Positions 24,879 to 33,138 of a stretch of 49,909 nt of DNA are shown here, piece by piece. The translations under genes and the position numbers were made by a program. The first letter of the stretch is position 1. Every line of letters starts with the position of its first letter. The DNA is from Mycobacterium gordonae. GTDB lineage: Bacteria > Actinomycetota > Actinomycetes > Mycobacteriales > Mycobacteriaceae. The notes beneath the pieces were generated by a model. It made no database searches. It was not told the DNA's origin and saw nothing but the letters and a program-made list of their open reading frames with translations. The DNA is taken from assembly GCF_001417955.2 (NCBI RefSeq), contig NZ_LKTM01000311.1, positions 1 to 49,909 of the forward strand. Reading direction: 5' to 3'.

Positions 24879-26048
24879 CTAGCGCTGTGCCGCCTTGACC
24901 AGGTTGGACCCGATGATCAGTTGCTGAATCTCGCTGGTGCCCTCGTAGAGTCGCAGCAGTCGCACATCGCGATAGATGCGTTCGACCGGAACCCCGCGCA
25001 TGTAGCCACTGCCCCCGTGTACCTGCACCGCGAGATCGGCTACCTTCCCTGCCATCTCGGTGCAGAACAGCTTGGCCGCCGACGGCGCGATGCGCCGGTC
25101 GGAATTGTCGACCCACTGTCGTGCCGTGTCGCGGACCAGCGCACGTCCGGCCAACACGCCGGTCTGCTGCTCGGCCAGCATCGCCTGTACCAGCTGGAAG
25201 TTGCCGATCGGCGTGCCGCCCTGGGTTGCGGTCGCGGCGTAGGCCACGGATTCGTCAAGCGCGCGTTGTGCCGCACCCACGGCGATCGCGGCGATGTGAA
25301 CGCGTCCGCGCGCCAGGGAGGTCATGGCCGCGCGGTAGCCGATGTCTTCATTGCCGCCGATGAGCGCGGTGTCGTCGACGCGTACTTCGTTGAAGCTGAC
25401 GTCGGAGGTCCAGGCGCCTTCCTGGCCCATCTTGGCGTCCTTGACCCCGACTTCCACGCCCGGCGCGTCGGCCGGCACCAGGAACACCGCGATGCCCGGA
25501 CCCTTGTCGTCGGCGGGCCGGGTGCGGGCGAAGACGACGAACAGGTCGGCGACGGGGGCGTTGGTGATGAACCGCTTCTGCCCGTCGATGACCCAGTCCC
25601 GTTGGTCACGAACGGCTTTCGTTTTCAGGCCGGCCGGGTTGGAGCCGGCGCCGGGTTCGGTCAGGGCGAAGGAGGCGACGGTGTCCCCGGACGCGATCGA
25701 CTCCAACCAACGACCCTTCTGTTCGTCGGTGCCGAACCCGACCAGGACCTGGCCCGCGATGCCGTTGTTGGTGCCGAACATCGACCGCAACGCCAACGAG
25801 GTGTACCCCAGTTCCATCGCCATCTCGACGTCCTGCACCAGGTTGAGCCCGAGCCCGCCGAACTCCTGCGGGATCGCGTAGCCGAAGAGGCCCATCTTCT
25901 TAGCCTGGTCACGCAGATCGTCGGGCACCCGGTCCTCGTCAAGGATCTCCTGCTCACGCGGGACGACGGCGGTGCGGATGAAGTGGCGGGTCTGCGCCAG
26001 GATTTCCTGAAAATCCTCGTCAGAGACTTCGGGGACCGCTGAAGTCAT
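24879..26048 (-). CDS. Acyl-CoA dehydrogenase (FadE family)
   Basis: 389 aa FAD enzyme that introduces the alpha-beta double bond into acyl-CoA. Visible elements are MGLFGYAIPQEFGG, the FAD/substrate loop FALTEPGAGSNPAG, and the C-terminal YEGTSEIQQLIIG holding the likely catalytic Glu. ATG 26048 has AAGGAG about 10 nt upstream; the open frame extends further without support. It is divergent from the SDR operon across a 110-bp promoter region with a 27-bp inverted repeat. Confidence 0.93.
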   Translation of the reverse strand: MTSAVPEVSDEDFQEILAQTRHFIRTAVVPREQEILDEDRVPDDLRDQAKKMGLFGYAIPQEFGGLGLNLVQDVEMAMELGYTSLALRSMFGTNNGIAGQVLVGFGTDEQKGRWLESIASGDTVASFALTEPGAGSNPAGLKTKAVRDQRDWVIDGQKRFITNAPVADLFVVFARTRPADDKGPGIAVFLVPADAPGVEVGVKDAKMGQEGAWTSDVSFNEVRVDDTALIGGNEDIGYRAAMTSLARGRVHIAAIAVGAAQRALDESVAYAATATQGGTPIGNFQLVQAMLAEQQTGVLAGRALVRDTARQWVDNSDRRIAPSAAKLFCTEMAGKVADLAVQVHGGSGYMRGVPVERIYRDVRLLRLYEGTSEIQQLIIGSNLVKAAQR

Positions 26049-26087
26049 GTGAGGCAGCTCCTTCTGGCAGGATTGGCACTGGCAAGG

Positions 26088-26114
26088 CAATATCATATAT
26101 GAAATACGATATTG
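26088..26114. promoter_or_regulatory. 27-bp inverted repeat in the divergent FadE/SDR promoter
   Basis: Arms CAATATCATAT (26088-26098) and ATACGATATTG (26104-26114) match at 10 of 11 positions around ATGAA. A perfect 10-bp palindrome TCATATATGA (26093-26102) sits inside. The AT-rich dyad is midway between divergent starts. The GntR protein ending the plus-strand operon is the obvious candidate binder. Confidence 0.6.
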
Positions 26115-26158
26115 GCTGATGAGTGCCCGGCTGCGGGCCACGACGAAGGGGTGCACGG

Positions 26159-26899
26159 GTGTCGTTGTTGGACGGTCAGACCGCGGTGATCACGGGGGCA
26201 GCGCAAGGACTCGGACTCGCGATCGCAGAAAGATTCGTCGCAGAGGGCGCCCGGGTGGTGCTCGGCGACGTCAATCTGGAGGCAACCCAGGCGGCGGCCG
26301 ACAAGCTCGGTGGCGATGATGTGGCCGCTGCAGTGCGGTGCGATGTGACGAAAGCCGATGAGGTGCAATCGCTGCTGGACACCGCCCTCTCGCGATTCGG
26401 CGGCCTGGACATCATGGTCAACAACGCCGGGATCACCCGTGACGCGACCATGCGCAAGATGACCGAGGAGCAGTTCGACCAGGTCATCAACGTGCACCTC
26501 AAGGGGACGTGGAACGGAACCCGGCTGGCCGCCGCGATCATGCGGGAGAACAAGCGCGGTGCCATCATCAACATGTCTTCGGTGTCGGGCAAGGTCGGAA
26601 TGGTTGGCCAGACTAATTATTCAGCTGCGAAGGCCGGGATCGTCGGGATGACGAAAGCCGCCGCCAAGGAGCTTGCCTACCTGGGTGTCCGGGTGAACGC
26701 GATCGCCCCCGGGTTGATCCGATCGGCGATGACGGAGGCCATGCCGCAGCGCATCTGGGACTCGAAGGTCGCCGAGGTCCCGATGGGCCGCGCGGGTGAG
26801 CCCAGCGAAGTGGCAAGTGTCGCTTTGTTTCTGGCCTCGGATCTGTCCTCGTACATGACCGGCACGGTCATGGAGATCACCGGGGGCCGGCACCTGTGA
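26159..26899 (+). CDS. SDR-family 3-hydroxyacyl/3-ketoacyl dehydrogenase (FabG-like)
   Basis: 246 aa classical short-chain dehydrogenase. The cofactor loop is TGAAQGLG at 12-19, NNAG at 88-91, Ser140/141, and the active-site Y154SAAK158. Asp37 after the second strand suggests NAD(H) preference. In this operon it would act on 3-hydroxyacyl-CoA before the thiolase. GTG 26159 follows GAAGGGG; other upstream starts fall in unsupported sequence. Its stop overlaps the thiolase GTG (GTGA). Confidence 0.92.
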   Translation: MSLLDGQTAVITGAAQGLGLAIAERFVAEGARVVLGDVNLEATQAAADKLGGDDVAAAVRCDVTKADEVQSLLDTALSRFGGLDIMVNNAGITRDATMRKMTEEQFDQVINVHLKGTWNGTRLAAAIMRENKRGAIINMSSVSGKVGMVGQTNYSAAKAGIVGMTKAAAKELAYLGVRVNAIAPGLIRSAMTEAMPQRIWDSKVAEVPMGRAGEPSEVASVALFLASDLSSYMTGTVMEITGGRHL

Positions 26900-28122
26900 C
26901 GACTGGCGCTCGTCGGGAAGCGGTGATCTGTGAACCCATCCGGACACCCATCGGCCGTTACGGAGGGATGTTCCAGTCGCTGAGCGCCGTTGACCTCGGT
27001 GTCGCAGCGCTGACCGGGCTGCTGCAGCGCACCGGCCTTGCCCCCGACGCCGTCCAGGACGTCATTCTCGGCCACTGCTATCCGAGCAGCGAGGCACCCG
27101 CGATCGGACGGGTGGTGGCCCTGGATGCCGGGCTGCCCGTGACCGTTCCGGGAATGCAGGTCGACCGGCGCTGCGGGTCGGGCCTGCAGGCGGTGATCCA
27201 AGCCTGCCTGCAGGTCGTTAACGGCGACAACGACCTGGTGATCGCCGGCGGCTGCGAAAGCATGAGCAACGTCGCCTTCTACTCCACCGATATGCGTTGG
27301 GGCGGGGCACGTTCCGGCGTCCAGGTGCACGACGGCCTGGCCCGCGGGCGCACCACGGCCGGCGGCCGCCACTACCCGGTTCCGGGCGGCATGCTGGAGA
27401 CCGCCGAGAATCTGCGGCGGCAGTACGGCATCTCGCGCCGTGAACAAGACGAGCTGGCGGTGCGCTCACACCAGCGCGCCATCGCGGCACAGAAAAACGG
27501 CATCCTCGCCGAGGAAATCGTGCCGGTGACGGTGCGCACCCGCCAGGGTGAAGACGTGATCGCCACCGACGAACACCCGCGCGCCGACACCACGGTGGAA
27601 TCGCTCAGCAGGCTGAAACCGGTTCTCGCCAAGGAAGACCCGGAGTCCACCGTGACCGCGGGCAACGCCAGCGGGCAGAACGACGCCGCGTCCATGTGTG
27701 TGGTGACCACCCCCGACAAGGCGGCCGACTTGGACCTGACGCCGCTGGTGCGTCTGGTGTCGTGGGGTCAGGCCGGGGTGGCGCCGAACATCATGGGTAT
27801 CGGGCCGGTGCCGGCCACCGACGTTGCGCTGGCCAAAGCCGGGCTCCAACTCAGCGACATCGACCTCATCGAACTCAACGAAGCCTTTGCCGCCCAGGCC
27901 CTTGCGGTGATGCGTGAGTGGAAGTTCGGTGCCGCCGACCACGACCGCACCAACGTGCACGGCTCGGGAATCTCGCTGGGTCATCCGGTGGGAGCCACCG
28001 GCGGACGGATGCTGGCCACCCTGGCACGCGAACTCCACCGCCGCCGGGCGCGCTACGGCCTGGAGACCATGTGTATCGGCGGCGGCCAGGGACTGGCGGC
28101 CGTGTTCGAGCGGGTGACATGA
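26896..28122 (+). CDS. Acetyl-CoA acyltransferase (thiolase)
   Basis: 408 aa degradative-type thiolase. The acyl-accepting Cys93 lies in DRRCGSG, His363 in GHPVGATG, and the proton-shuttle Cys393 in CIGGGQG. NEAFAAQ is also present. It should cleave 3-ketoacyl-CoA to acetyl-CoA and a shortened acyl-CoA. It overlaps the SDR upstream and the CoA transferase downstream, each by 4 nt, so the operon is translationally coupled. Confidence 0.95.
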   Translation: MTTGARREAVICEPIRTPIGRYGGMFQSLSAVDLGVAALTGLLQRTGLAPDAVQDVILGHCYPSSEAPAIGRVVALDAGLPVTVPGMQVDRRCGSGLQAVIQACLQVVNGDNDLVIAGGCESMSNVAFYSTDMRWGGARSGVQVHDGLARGRTTAGGRHYPVPGGMLETAENLRRQYGISRREQDELAVRSHQRAIAAQKNGILAEEIVPVTVRTRQGEDVIATDEHPRADTTVESLSRLKPVLAKEDPESTVTAGNASGQNDAASMCVVTTPDKAADLDLTPLVRLVSWGQAGVAPNIMGIGPVPATDVALAKAGLQLSDIDLIELNEAFAAQALAVMREWKFGAADHDRTNVHGSGISLGHPVGATGGRMLATLARELHRRRARYGLETMCIGGGQGLAAVFERVT

Positions 28123-29321
28123 GCGGCCCCGCGCTGCCGCTGGACGGCATCACCGTCATCGAGGTATCCAGCTTCGTCGCCGCACCGTTGTGCGGCATGA
28201 CGCTGAACCAGTTGGGTGCGAACGTGATTCGCATCGATCCGATCGGCGGTGCAGCAGATGTGCAGCGCTGGCCGCTGGCAGACGACGGCACCTCCATCTA
28301 CTGGACCGGGCTCAACAAGGGAAAGCGTTCGGTCACCGTCGATCTGCGCTCCGATGAAGGACGGGAACTGGTCCAGCGACTGGTCACCGAATCCGATGGG
28401 ATCATCGTCAGCAACGCCGCCGGTATGACCTGGCTGGGGTACGAGGCCTTGGCGGCGATGCGGCCCGACGTCATCCACGTCCAGCTGCTGGGACGCGGCG
28501 ACGGGTCCACCGGGGTGGACTACACCGTCAACGCCGCCGTCGGCTTCCCGCTCGTCACCGGTCCGGCCGAGCACGCCGGCCCGATCAACCATGTGTTGCC
28601 GGCCTGGGACGTCAGCTGCGGTCTGTATGCCGCGCTGGCCGTCGTGTCGTCGGTGCGCCGCCGGGACCAGTCGGGTCACGGAGCCCGCGTCAGCATCGCG
28701 CTCGAAGACGTCGCGCTGGCCACCGCGGGAAATTTGGGCCTGCTGACCGAACCGCAGGTGCTCGGGACCCAGCGGCCGCGAGTGGGTAACTCCATTTTCG
28801 GCCAGTACGGTCAGGATTTCGTGAGCCGCGACGGGGTCAGGTTCATGGTCGTGCTGTTGACGCGACGGCATTTTCGCGACCTGGTGGAGGTGACCGGCAC
28901 CGGTGCGGCCGTCGCGGCGCTGGCCGAGGCGCTGCAGGTGGACTTCGGTTCGGAAGGGGACCGCTACCGGTATCGCGATGTGCTGTCGGGTCTGTTCGCC
29001 GTCTGGTTCGCCGACCACGATGCCGAGCAGATCGGCGCGGCGCTGGCCGCTACCACCGTGCTGCACGAGAGGTACCGCACCTTCGCCGAGGTGGCCGGGG
29101 ACCCGAAAGTGACCGCCAACCCGCTGTTTTCCCGCCTGCACCAGCCGGGAGTAGGCGACTATCTGGCCCCGGCCATGCCGGCCGCCTTCGATGGTGTCCA
29201 CCTCGCCAGCGCGGCCGCGCCGGCGCTCGGGGCGGACACCGCCGACGTGCTGGCCGAGTACCTGGGTCTGACGGCCGACGACATCACGCGGCTGGCCGGC
29301 GCGAAAACCATCGCAGGCTGA
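28119..29321 (+). CDS. CaiB/BaiF family CoA transferase (class III)
   Basis: 400 aa. The N-terminus GITVIEVSSFVAAPLCGMTLNQLGANVIRID and the LNKGKRSVTVDLRS segment are family hallmarks. The catalytic Asp is probably that in STGVDYTVNAAVGFP. Class III enzymes move CoA between carboxylic acids; here one may activate the pathway substrate. ATG 28119 overlaps the thiolase stop; the downstream FadE follows after 14 nt. Confidence 0.92.
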   Translation: MSGPALPLDGITVIEVSSFVAAPLCGMTLNQLGANVIRIDPIGGAADVQRWPLADDGTSIYWTGLNKGKRSVTVDLRSDEGRELVQRLVTESDGIIVSNAAGMTWLGYEALAAMRPDVIHVQLLGRGDGSTGVDYTVNAAVGFPLVTGPAEHAGPINHVLPAWDVSCGLYAALAVVSSVRRRDQSGHGARVSIALEDVALATAGNLGLLTEPQVLGTQRPRVGNSIFGQYGQDFVSRDGVRFMVVLLTRRHFRDLVEVTGTGAAVAALAEALQVDFGSEGDRYRYRDVLSGLFAVWFADHDAEQIGAALAATTVLHERYRTFAEVAGDPKVTANPLFSRLHQPGVGDYLAPAMPAAFDGVHLASAAAPALGADTADVLAEYLGLTADDITRLAGAKTIAG

Positions 29322-29335
29322 GAGGAATCCAGCAC

Positions 29336-30529
29336 ATGACCAAACTCGCCCAGACACTCGGCCTCACCGACGTCCAAACCGAGATCGTGTCCACCGTGCG
29401 CCAATTCGTCGACAAGGAAGTCATACCCAACGCCCAGGAACTCGAGCACAGCGACTCCTATCCCCAGGCCATCGTCGACGGATTGCGCGACATGGGCCTG
29501 TTCGGGCTGATGATCCCGGAGGAGTACGGCGGGCTGGGGGAGTCGCTGCTGACCTACGCGTTGTGTGTCGAAGAGCTTGCCCGCGGCTGGATGAGCGTAT
29601 CGGGTGTGCTGAACACCCATTTCATCGTCGCGTACATGCTGCGTCAGCACGGCACCGACGAACAGAAGCAACGATTCCTGCCGCGCATGGCCACCGGCGA
29701 AACGCGCGGCGCCTTCTCGATGTCAGAACCGGAACTGGGGTCGGATGTGGCCGCCATCCGCACCCGCGCCACCCGCAACTCCGACGGGACCTACACCATC
29801 GACGGCCAGAAGATGTGGCTCACCAACGGCGGTAGCTCGACGCTGGTGGCGGTGCTGGTGCGCACCGACGAAGGTGCGGACAAACCGCACCGCAACCTGA
29901 CGGCCTTTCTCGTCGAGAAGCCAACGGGATTCGGCGAAGTGGTGCCCGGCCTGATCATCCCCGGCAAGATCGACAAGCTGGGATACAAGGGTATCGACAC
30001 CACCGAACTCATCTTCGACGGCTATGGCGCCAGTGCCGATGACATCCTGGGCGGCCGACCCGGCCAGGGCTTCTTCCAGATGATGGACGGCATCGAAGTC
30101 GGCAGGGTCAACGTGTCGGCCCGTGCCTGCGGGATCGCGCTCCGCGCCTTCGAACTGGCGGTGCGCTACGCCCAGCAGCGGCAGACCTTCGGCAAGCCGA
30201 TCGCCGATCACCAGGCCATCGCATTCCAGTTGGCCGAGATGGCTACCAAAGTCGAAGCCGCCCATCTGATGATGGTCAACGCCGCGCGCTTGAAGGACTC
30301 CGGGGAACGCAACGACGTGGCCGCGGGAATGGCGAAATACCTTGCCAGCGAGTTCTGTTCCGAGGTGACCCAGCAGAGTTTCCGGATTCACGGCGGCTAC
30401 GGCTACTCCAAGGAGTACGAGATCGAGCGGTTGATGCGCGATGCCCCGTTCCTCCTGATCGGCGAGGGCACCAGCGAGATCCAGAAGTCCATCATCAGCA
30501 AGCGGCTGCTCGACGAGTACCGGGTGTGA
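29336..30529 (+). CDS. Acyl-CoA dehydrogenase (FadE family)
   Basis: 397 aa. Typical segments are MGLFGLMIPEEYGGLG, AFSMSEPELGSDVAAI, IDGQKMWLTNG, RQTFGKPIADHQAI and the C-terminal GEGTSEIQKSIISKRLL with the likely catalytic Glu. It oxidises an acyl-CoA using FAD and an electron-transfer flavoprotein. It has a GAGAGGAA ribosome site and is 4 nt before the GntR gene. Confidence 0.94.
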   Translation: MTKLAQTLGLTDVQTEIVSTVRQFVDKEVIPNAQELEHSDSYPQAIVDGLRDMGLFGLMIPEEYGGLGESLLTYALCVEELARGWMSVSGVLNTHFIVAYMLRQHGTDEQKQRFLPRMATGETRGAFSMSEPELGSDVAAIRTRATRNSDGTYTIDGQKMWLTNGGSSTLVAVLVRTDEGADKPHRNLTAFLVEKPTGFGEVVPGLIIPGKIDKLGYKGIDTTELIFDGYGASADDILGGRPGQGFFQMMDGIEVGRVNVSARACGIALRAFELAVRYAQQRQTFGKPIADHQAIAFQLAEMATKVEAAHLMMVNAARLKDSGERNDVAAGMAKYLASEFCSEVTQQSFRIHGGYGYSKEYEIERLMRDAPFLLIGEGTSEIQKSIISKRLLDEYRV

Positions 30530-30533
30530 AGCC

Positions 30534-31214
30534 ATGACCGTTCCCGACTTCGGTGCGCGTCCGCAACTTTCCGAGGACGTCGCGGCCTTCGTGCGGAAGC
30601 GGATCTTCGAGGGCACCTACGCCGCGGGGCAGTACGTGCGGCTGGACCAGCTGGCCATGGAACTCGGCATCAGCGTGACGCCGGTGCGGGAGGCACTGTT
30701 CGCGCTGCGCGCCGAAGGTCTTGTCGCCCAACAACCCCGACGCGGCTTTGTGGTGCTGCCGCTGACGCAACGCGACCTCGCCGATGTCGCCAACGTTCAG
30801 GCCCACGTCGGCGGACAACTCGCCGCGCGTGCCGCGCTGAACATCACCGATGACCAGTTGCGCGAACTCCAGCAGATCCAGAATCAGCTCGAGGCCGCGT
30901 ACGCCGCCGACGACGACGAGCGCACGGTGCGACTGAACCACGAGTTCCACCGGGCCATCAATATCGCCGCGGATTCGGCCAAACTCGCGCAACTGATGTC
31001 GCAGATCACCCGCTACGCCCCCGAGTCGGTGTTCCCGATGATCGAGCACTGGCCCGACCAAGCCGTCAAGGACCATCGGAGGGTGCTGGATGCGCTGGCC
31101 AGGCATGACGCGGAGCAGGCCCGTGCCGCCATGTCGGAACATCTGGCCGCCAGCGCGATTCCGCTGATCGACCACCTCATCGAGCGTGGGGTGGTGGTTC
31201 GAGCCGAGCACTGA
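30534..31214 (+). CDS. GntR family regulator with FCD ligand domain
   Basis: 226 aa. The N-terminal winged HTH (about 12-75) contains LDQLAMELGISVTPVREALFALRAEGLV. The FCD domain supplies likely metal ligands, such as His in LNHEFHRAI and the later DHRRVLDALARHD and SEHL motifs. FadR/VanR-type proteins sense organic acids or acyl-CoAs. As last gene of the SDR-thiolase-CoA transferase-FadE operon it probably controls that operon through the dyad at 26088-26114. Confidence 0.93.
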   Translation: MTVPDFGARPQLSEDVAAFVRKRIFEGTYAAGQYVRLDQLAMELGISVTPVREALFALRAEGLVAQQPRRGFVVLPLTQRDLADVANVQAHVGGQLAARAALNITDDQLRELQQIQNQLEAAYAADDDERTVRLNHEFHRAINIAADSAKLAQLMSQITRYAPESVFPMIEHWPDQAVKDHRRVLDALARHDAEQARAAMSEHLAASAIPLIDHLIERGVVVRAEH

Positions 31215-31279
31215 CGGCCTTGTCGTGGCGCGACCGGAGACATACGCTGCCCGTACGGGTCGCAGGACAGGGGAATCAA

Positions 31280-31639
31280 ATGCGCGTATTGCCTACCACC
31301 GCGGTGCTCATGGCCTGCGTGTCAGCGATCACGGCGGCGCCTCCGGCCGGAGCCGAGCCATTGGACCCGATACCAGGCAACGGCGTGTTCGTGGTCGGGC
31401 CTGACATAGCGCCCGGTCTCTACCGCACGGCAGGGTCGGCCTCGACGTTCGGGGTGTGGATCAACAATGTGCCGACCCAGGACTCGATGTGCGCGTGGTT
31501 CACCTACAGCACGCCCGATGCGAACAAGGAGCATGTGCTGCAGACGAATATCTCGGTCGGCCCGATGTTCGCCAACATCAACACCTCGGTGAAGGCGTTC
31601 GAGTCGCAGAACTGTCAGCCCTGGACGCGGGTGCCCTGA
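31280..31639 (+). CDS. Small secreted protein, function unknown
   Basis: 119 aa. A Sec signal peptide is clear: MRVLPTTAVLMACVSAITAAPPAGA with cleavage likely after AGA before EPLDPIP. The mature part has two cysteines (DSMCAWF, SQNCQPW) that could form a disulfide. GVFVVGPDIAPGLYRTAG resembles domains repeated in several mycobacterial secreted proteins of unknown role. ATG 31280 follows AGGGGAA. Its last 25 nt overlap the convergent acyl-CoA ligase. Confidence 0.8.
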   Translation: MRVLPTTAVLMACVSAITAAPPAGAEPLDPIPGNGVFVVGPDIAPGLYRTAGSASTFGVWINNVPTQDSMCAWFTYSTPDANKEHVLQTNISVGPMFANINTSVKAFESQNCQPWTRVP

Positions 31640-33138
31640 GCACTCAGCAGCTCCCGCAGCCGACGGGTGTCGACCTTTCCGGTACCGCCACGGGGCACGT
31701 CGTCATCGGAGTTCAGCAAAAGCCACACCGATGGAATCTTGAACGCGCTCAGCACTTCTCGTGCCGCACTGCGCAGCCGGCCGGCGTCCAGTCCGCTACC
31801 CAGCACCGCGGCACCAACCTGGCCGTCGACGTCGGTGACGAAGGCGTTGTGGACGCCGACGATGCCGCGGAGTGCCCGTTCGACTTCACCGGGATAGACG
31901 GTGGCGCCGCTGACCTTGAACATGTCGTCGGATCGGCCGTGGAAATAGAGAAAGCCGTCTGTGTCGAGGCGGCCCAGGTCGCCGGTGGGGTAGAAGCCGT
32001 CGGTGGTGAACACCTCTTCGCGGCTGCGCCGGCAGATGCCGCGCAGCGTGTGGGACCCCCGCAGCTGGATCATGCCGACAGTTCCGGCCGGAACCGGTCG
32101 ACCCGACTCGAGATCGACGATGCGGACTTCCATGCCGGCGAACGGTTTTCCGCAGCTGCCCCGCGCCGTCACTGGCAGGTCGGTGTCGGCCGGATAGCCG
32201 CAGTACGGTCCGAATGCCTCCGTCATGCCGAACAACGTTGCCCGCGAGCCGGGTTGGGCACGCTGCTCCAGGGCCAGCAGCGCCTCCAGGCTGCCGGGAC
32301 GCAGCGCGGAAAGGTCGACATCAGCCCGATCCGGGTGCCGTGCCAGGGCTTCGGCCTGATCGGGCCAGCCGCGGAACAGCGTGACCCGCTCACGCTCCAA
32401 CAGCCGCGGGGTGGTGGCGGGTGCGGGCCGTTCCTCGGTCACCAGGGTGGCTCCGGCCAGCAGCGCGGACAGGATGCCGCTGCCGAAGCCGCCCACCCAG
32501 AAGAACGGCATGGGCAGATACAGGCGACTGTGTGAGTTGATGCAGCGTGCCGCGAGGCCGGAGCGCACCGCGCTCAAAGCACCGCCGTGCGAATGCATGA
32601 CGCCCTTGGGTGCGCCGCTGCTTCCCGAGGTGAAGATGATGACGAGCGGATCGGCCGGGGTCACCGTTGCAGCCATGGCGTCGACGATCCGGCGGGCCGG
32701 TCCGTCGGCGGTGAGGTGCTGCAGCCCCTCGGCTGTCCAGACGCGTTGTAAAGCAGGAAGTTCGGCACGCGAGACCGAGTGGACGGCGTCGAGGTACCGG
32801 TGCCCGCGGAACTCCTCGAGGCCCACCAGTACCTGCACGGCCGCCGTCCGCAGTTGGGCGATGAGTTCGGCGGGCCGCAGCAGTGTGCTCAGCGGTACCA
32901 GGACCGCGCCGATGCGGGTCGCCGCGACGGCGATCTGCACCCAGCGGGTGCAGTTGGGCATGATTAACCCCATCCGGGTGCCTTTACGCACCCCCGAGCG
33001 GATCAATGCGGCGGCCAGTTCAGCTGTGGTGGAGTCTATTTCGCGGTAGCTGAGACGGCCGGTGGGGTCGATCACCGCGGCCTTGGCGTCATGAGCGGCG
33101 GCCTGCTGTCGCACCAGACGATCGATGGTGTCAGTCAT
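31615..33138 (-). CDS. AMP-forming acyl-CoA ligase (FadD-like), last of three
   Basis: 507 aa adenylate-forming enzyme. The P-loop is FTSGSSGAPKGV, then LFGMTEAFG, YPTGDLGRLD, and the C-terminal catalytic Lys in RGGTGKVDTRRL. It should activate a carboxylate as an acyl-CoA. ATG 33138 overlaps the upstream ligase stop by 8 nt. It is the sixth and last gene of the operon starting at 38562. The substrate cannot be inferred. Confidence 0.92.
   Translation of the reverse strand: MTDTIDRLVRQQAAAHDAKAAVIDPTGRLSYREIDSTTAELAAALIRSGVRKGTRMGLIMPNCTRWVQIAVAATRIGAVLVPLSTLLRPAELIAQLRTAAVQVLVGLEEFRGHRYLDAVHSVSRAELPALQRVWTAEGLQHLTADGPARRIVDAMAATVTPADPLVIIFTSGSSGAPKGVMHSHGGALSAVRSGLAARCINSHSRLYLPMPFFWVGGFGSGILSALLAGATLVTEERPAPATTPRLLERERVTLFRGWPDQAEALARHPDRADVDLSALRPGSLEALLALEQRAQPGSRATLFGMTEAFGPYCGYPADTDLPVTARGSCGKPFAGMEVRIVDLESGRPVPAGTVGMIQLRGSHTLRGICRRSREEVFTTDGFYPTGDLGRLDTDGFLYFHGRSDDMFKVSGATVYPGEVERALRGIVGVHNAFVTDVDGQVGAAVLGSGLDAGRLRSAAREVLSAFKIPSVWLLLNSDDDVPRGGTGKVDTRRLRELLSAQGTRVQG

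Noticed and set aside
31456..32535. 359-codon plus-strand frame opposite the acyl-CoA ligase
   Set aside because: Shadow of the ligase; no motif and poor composition.
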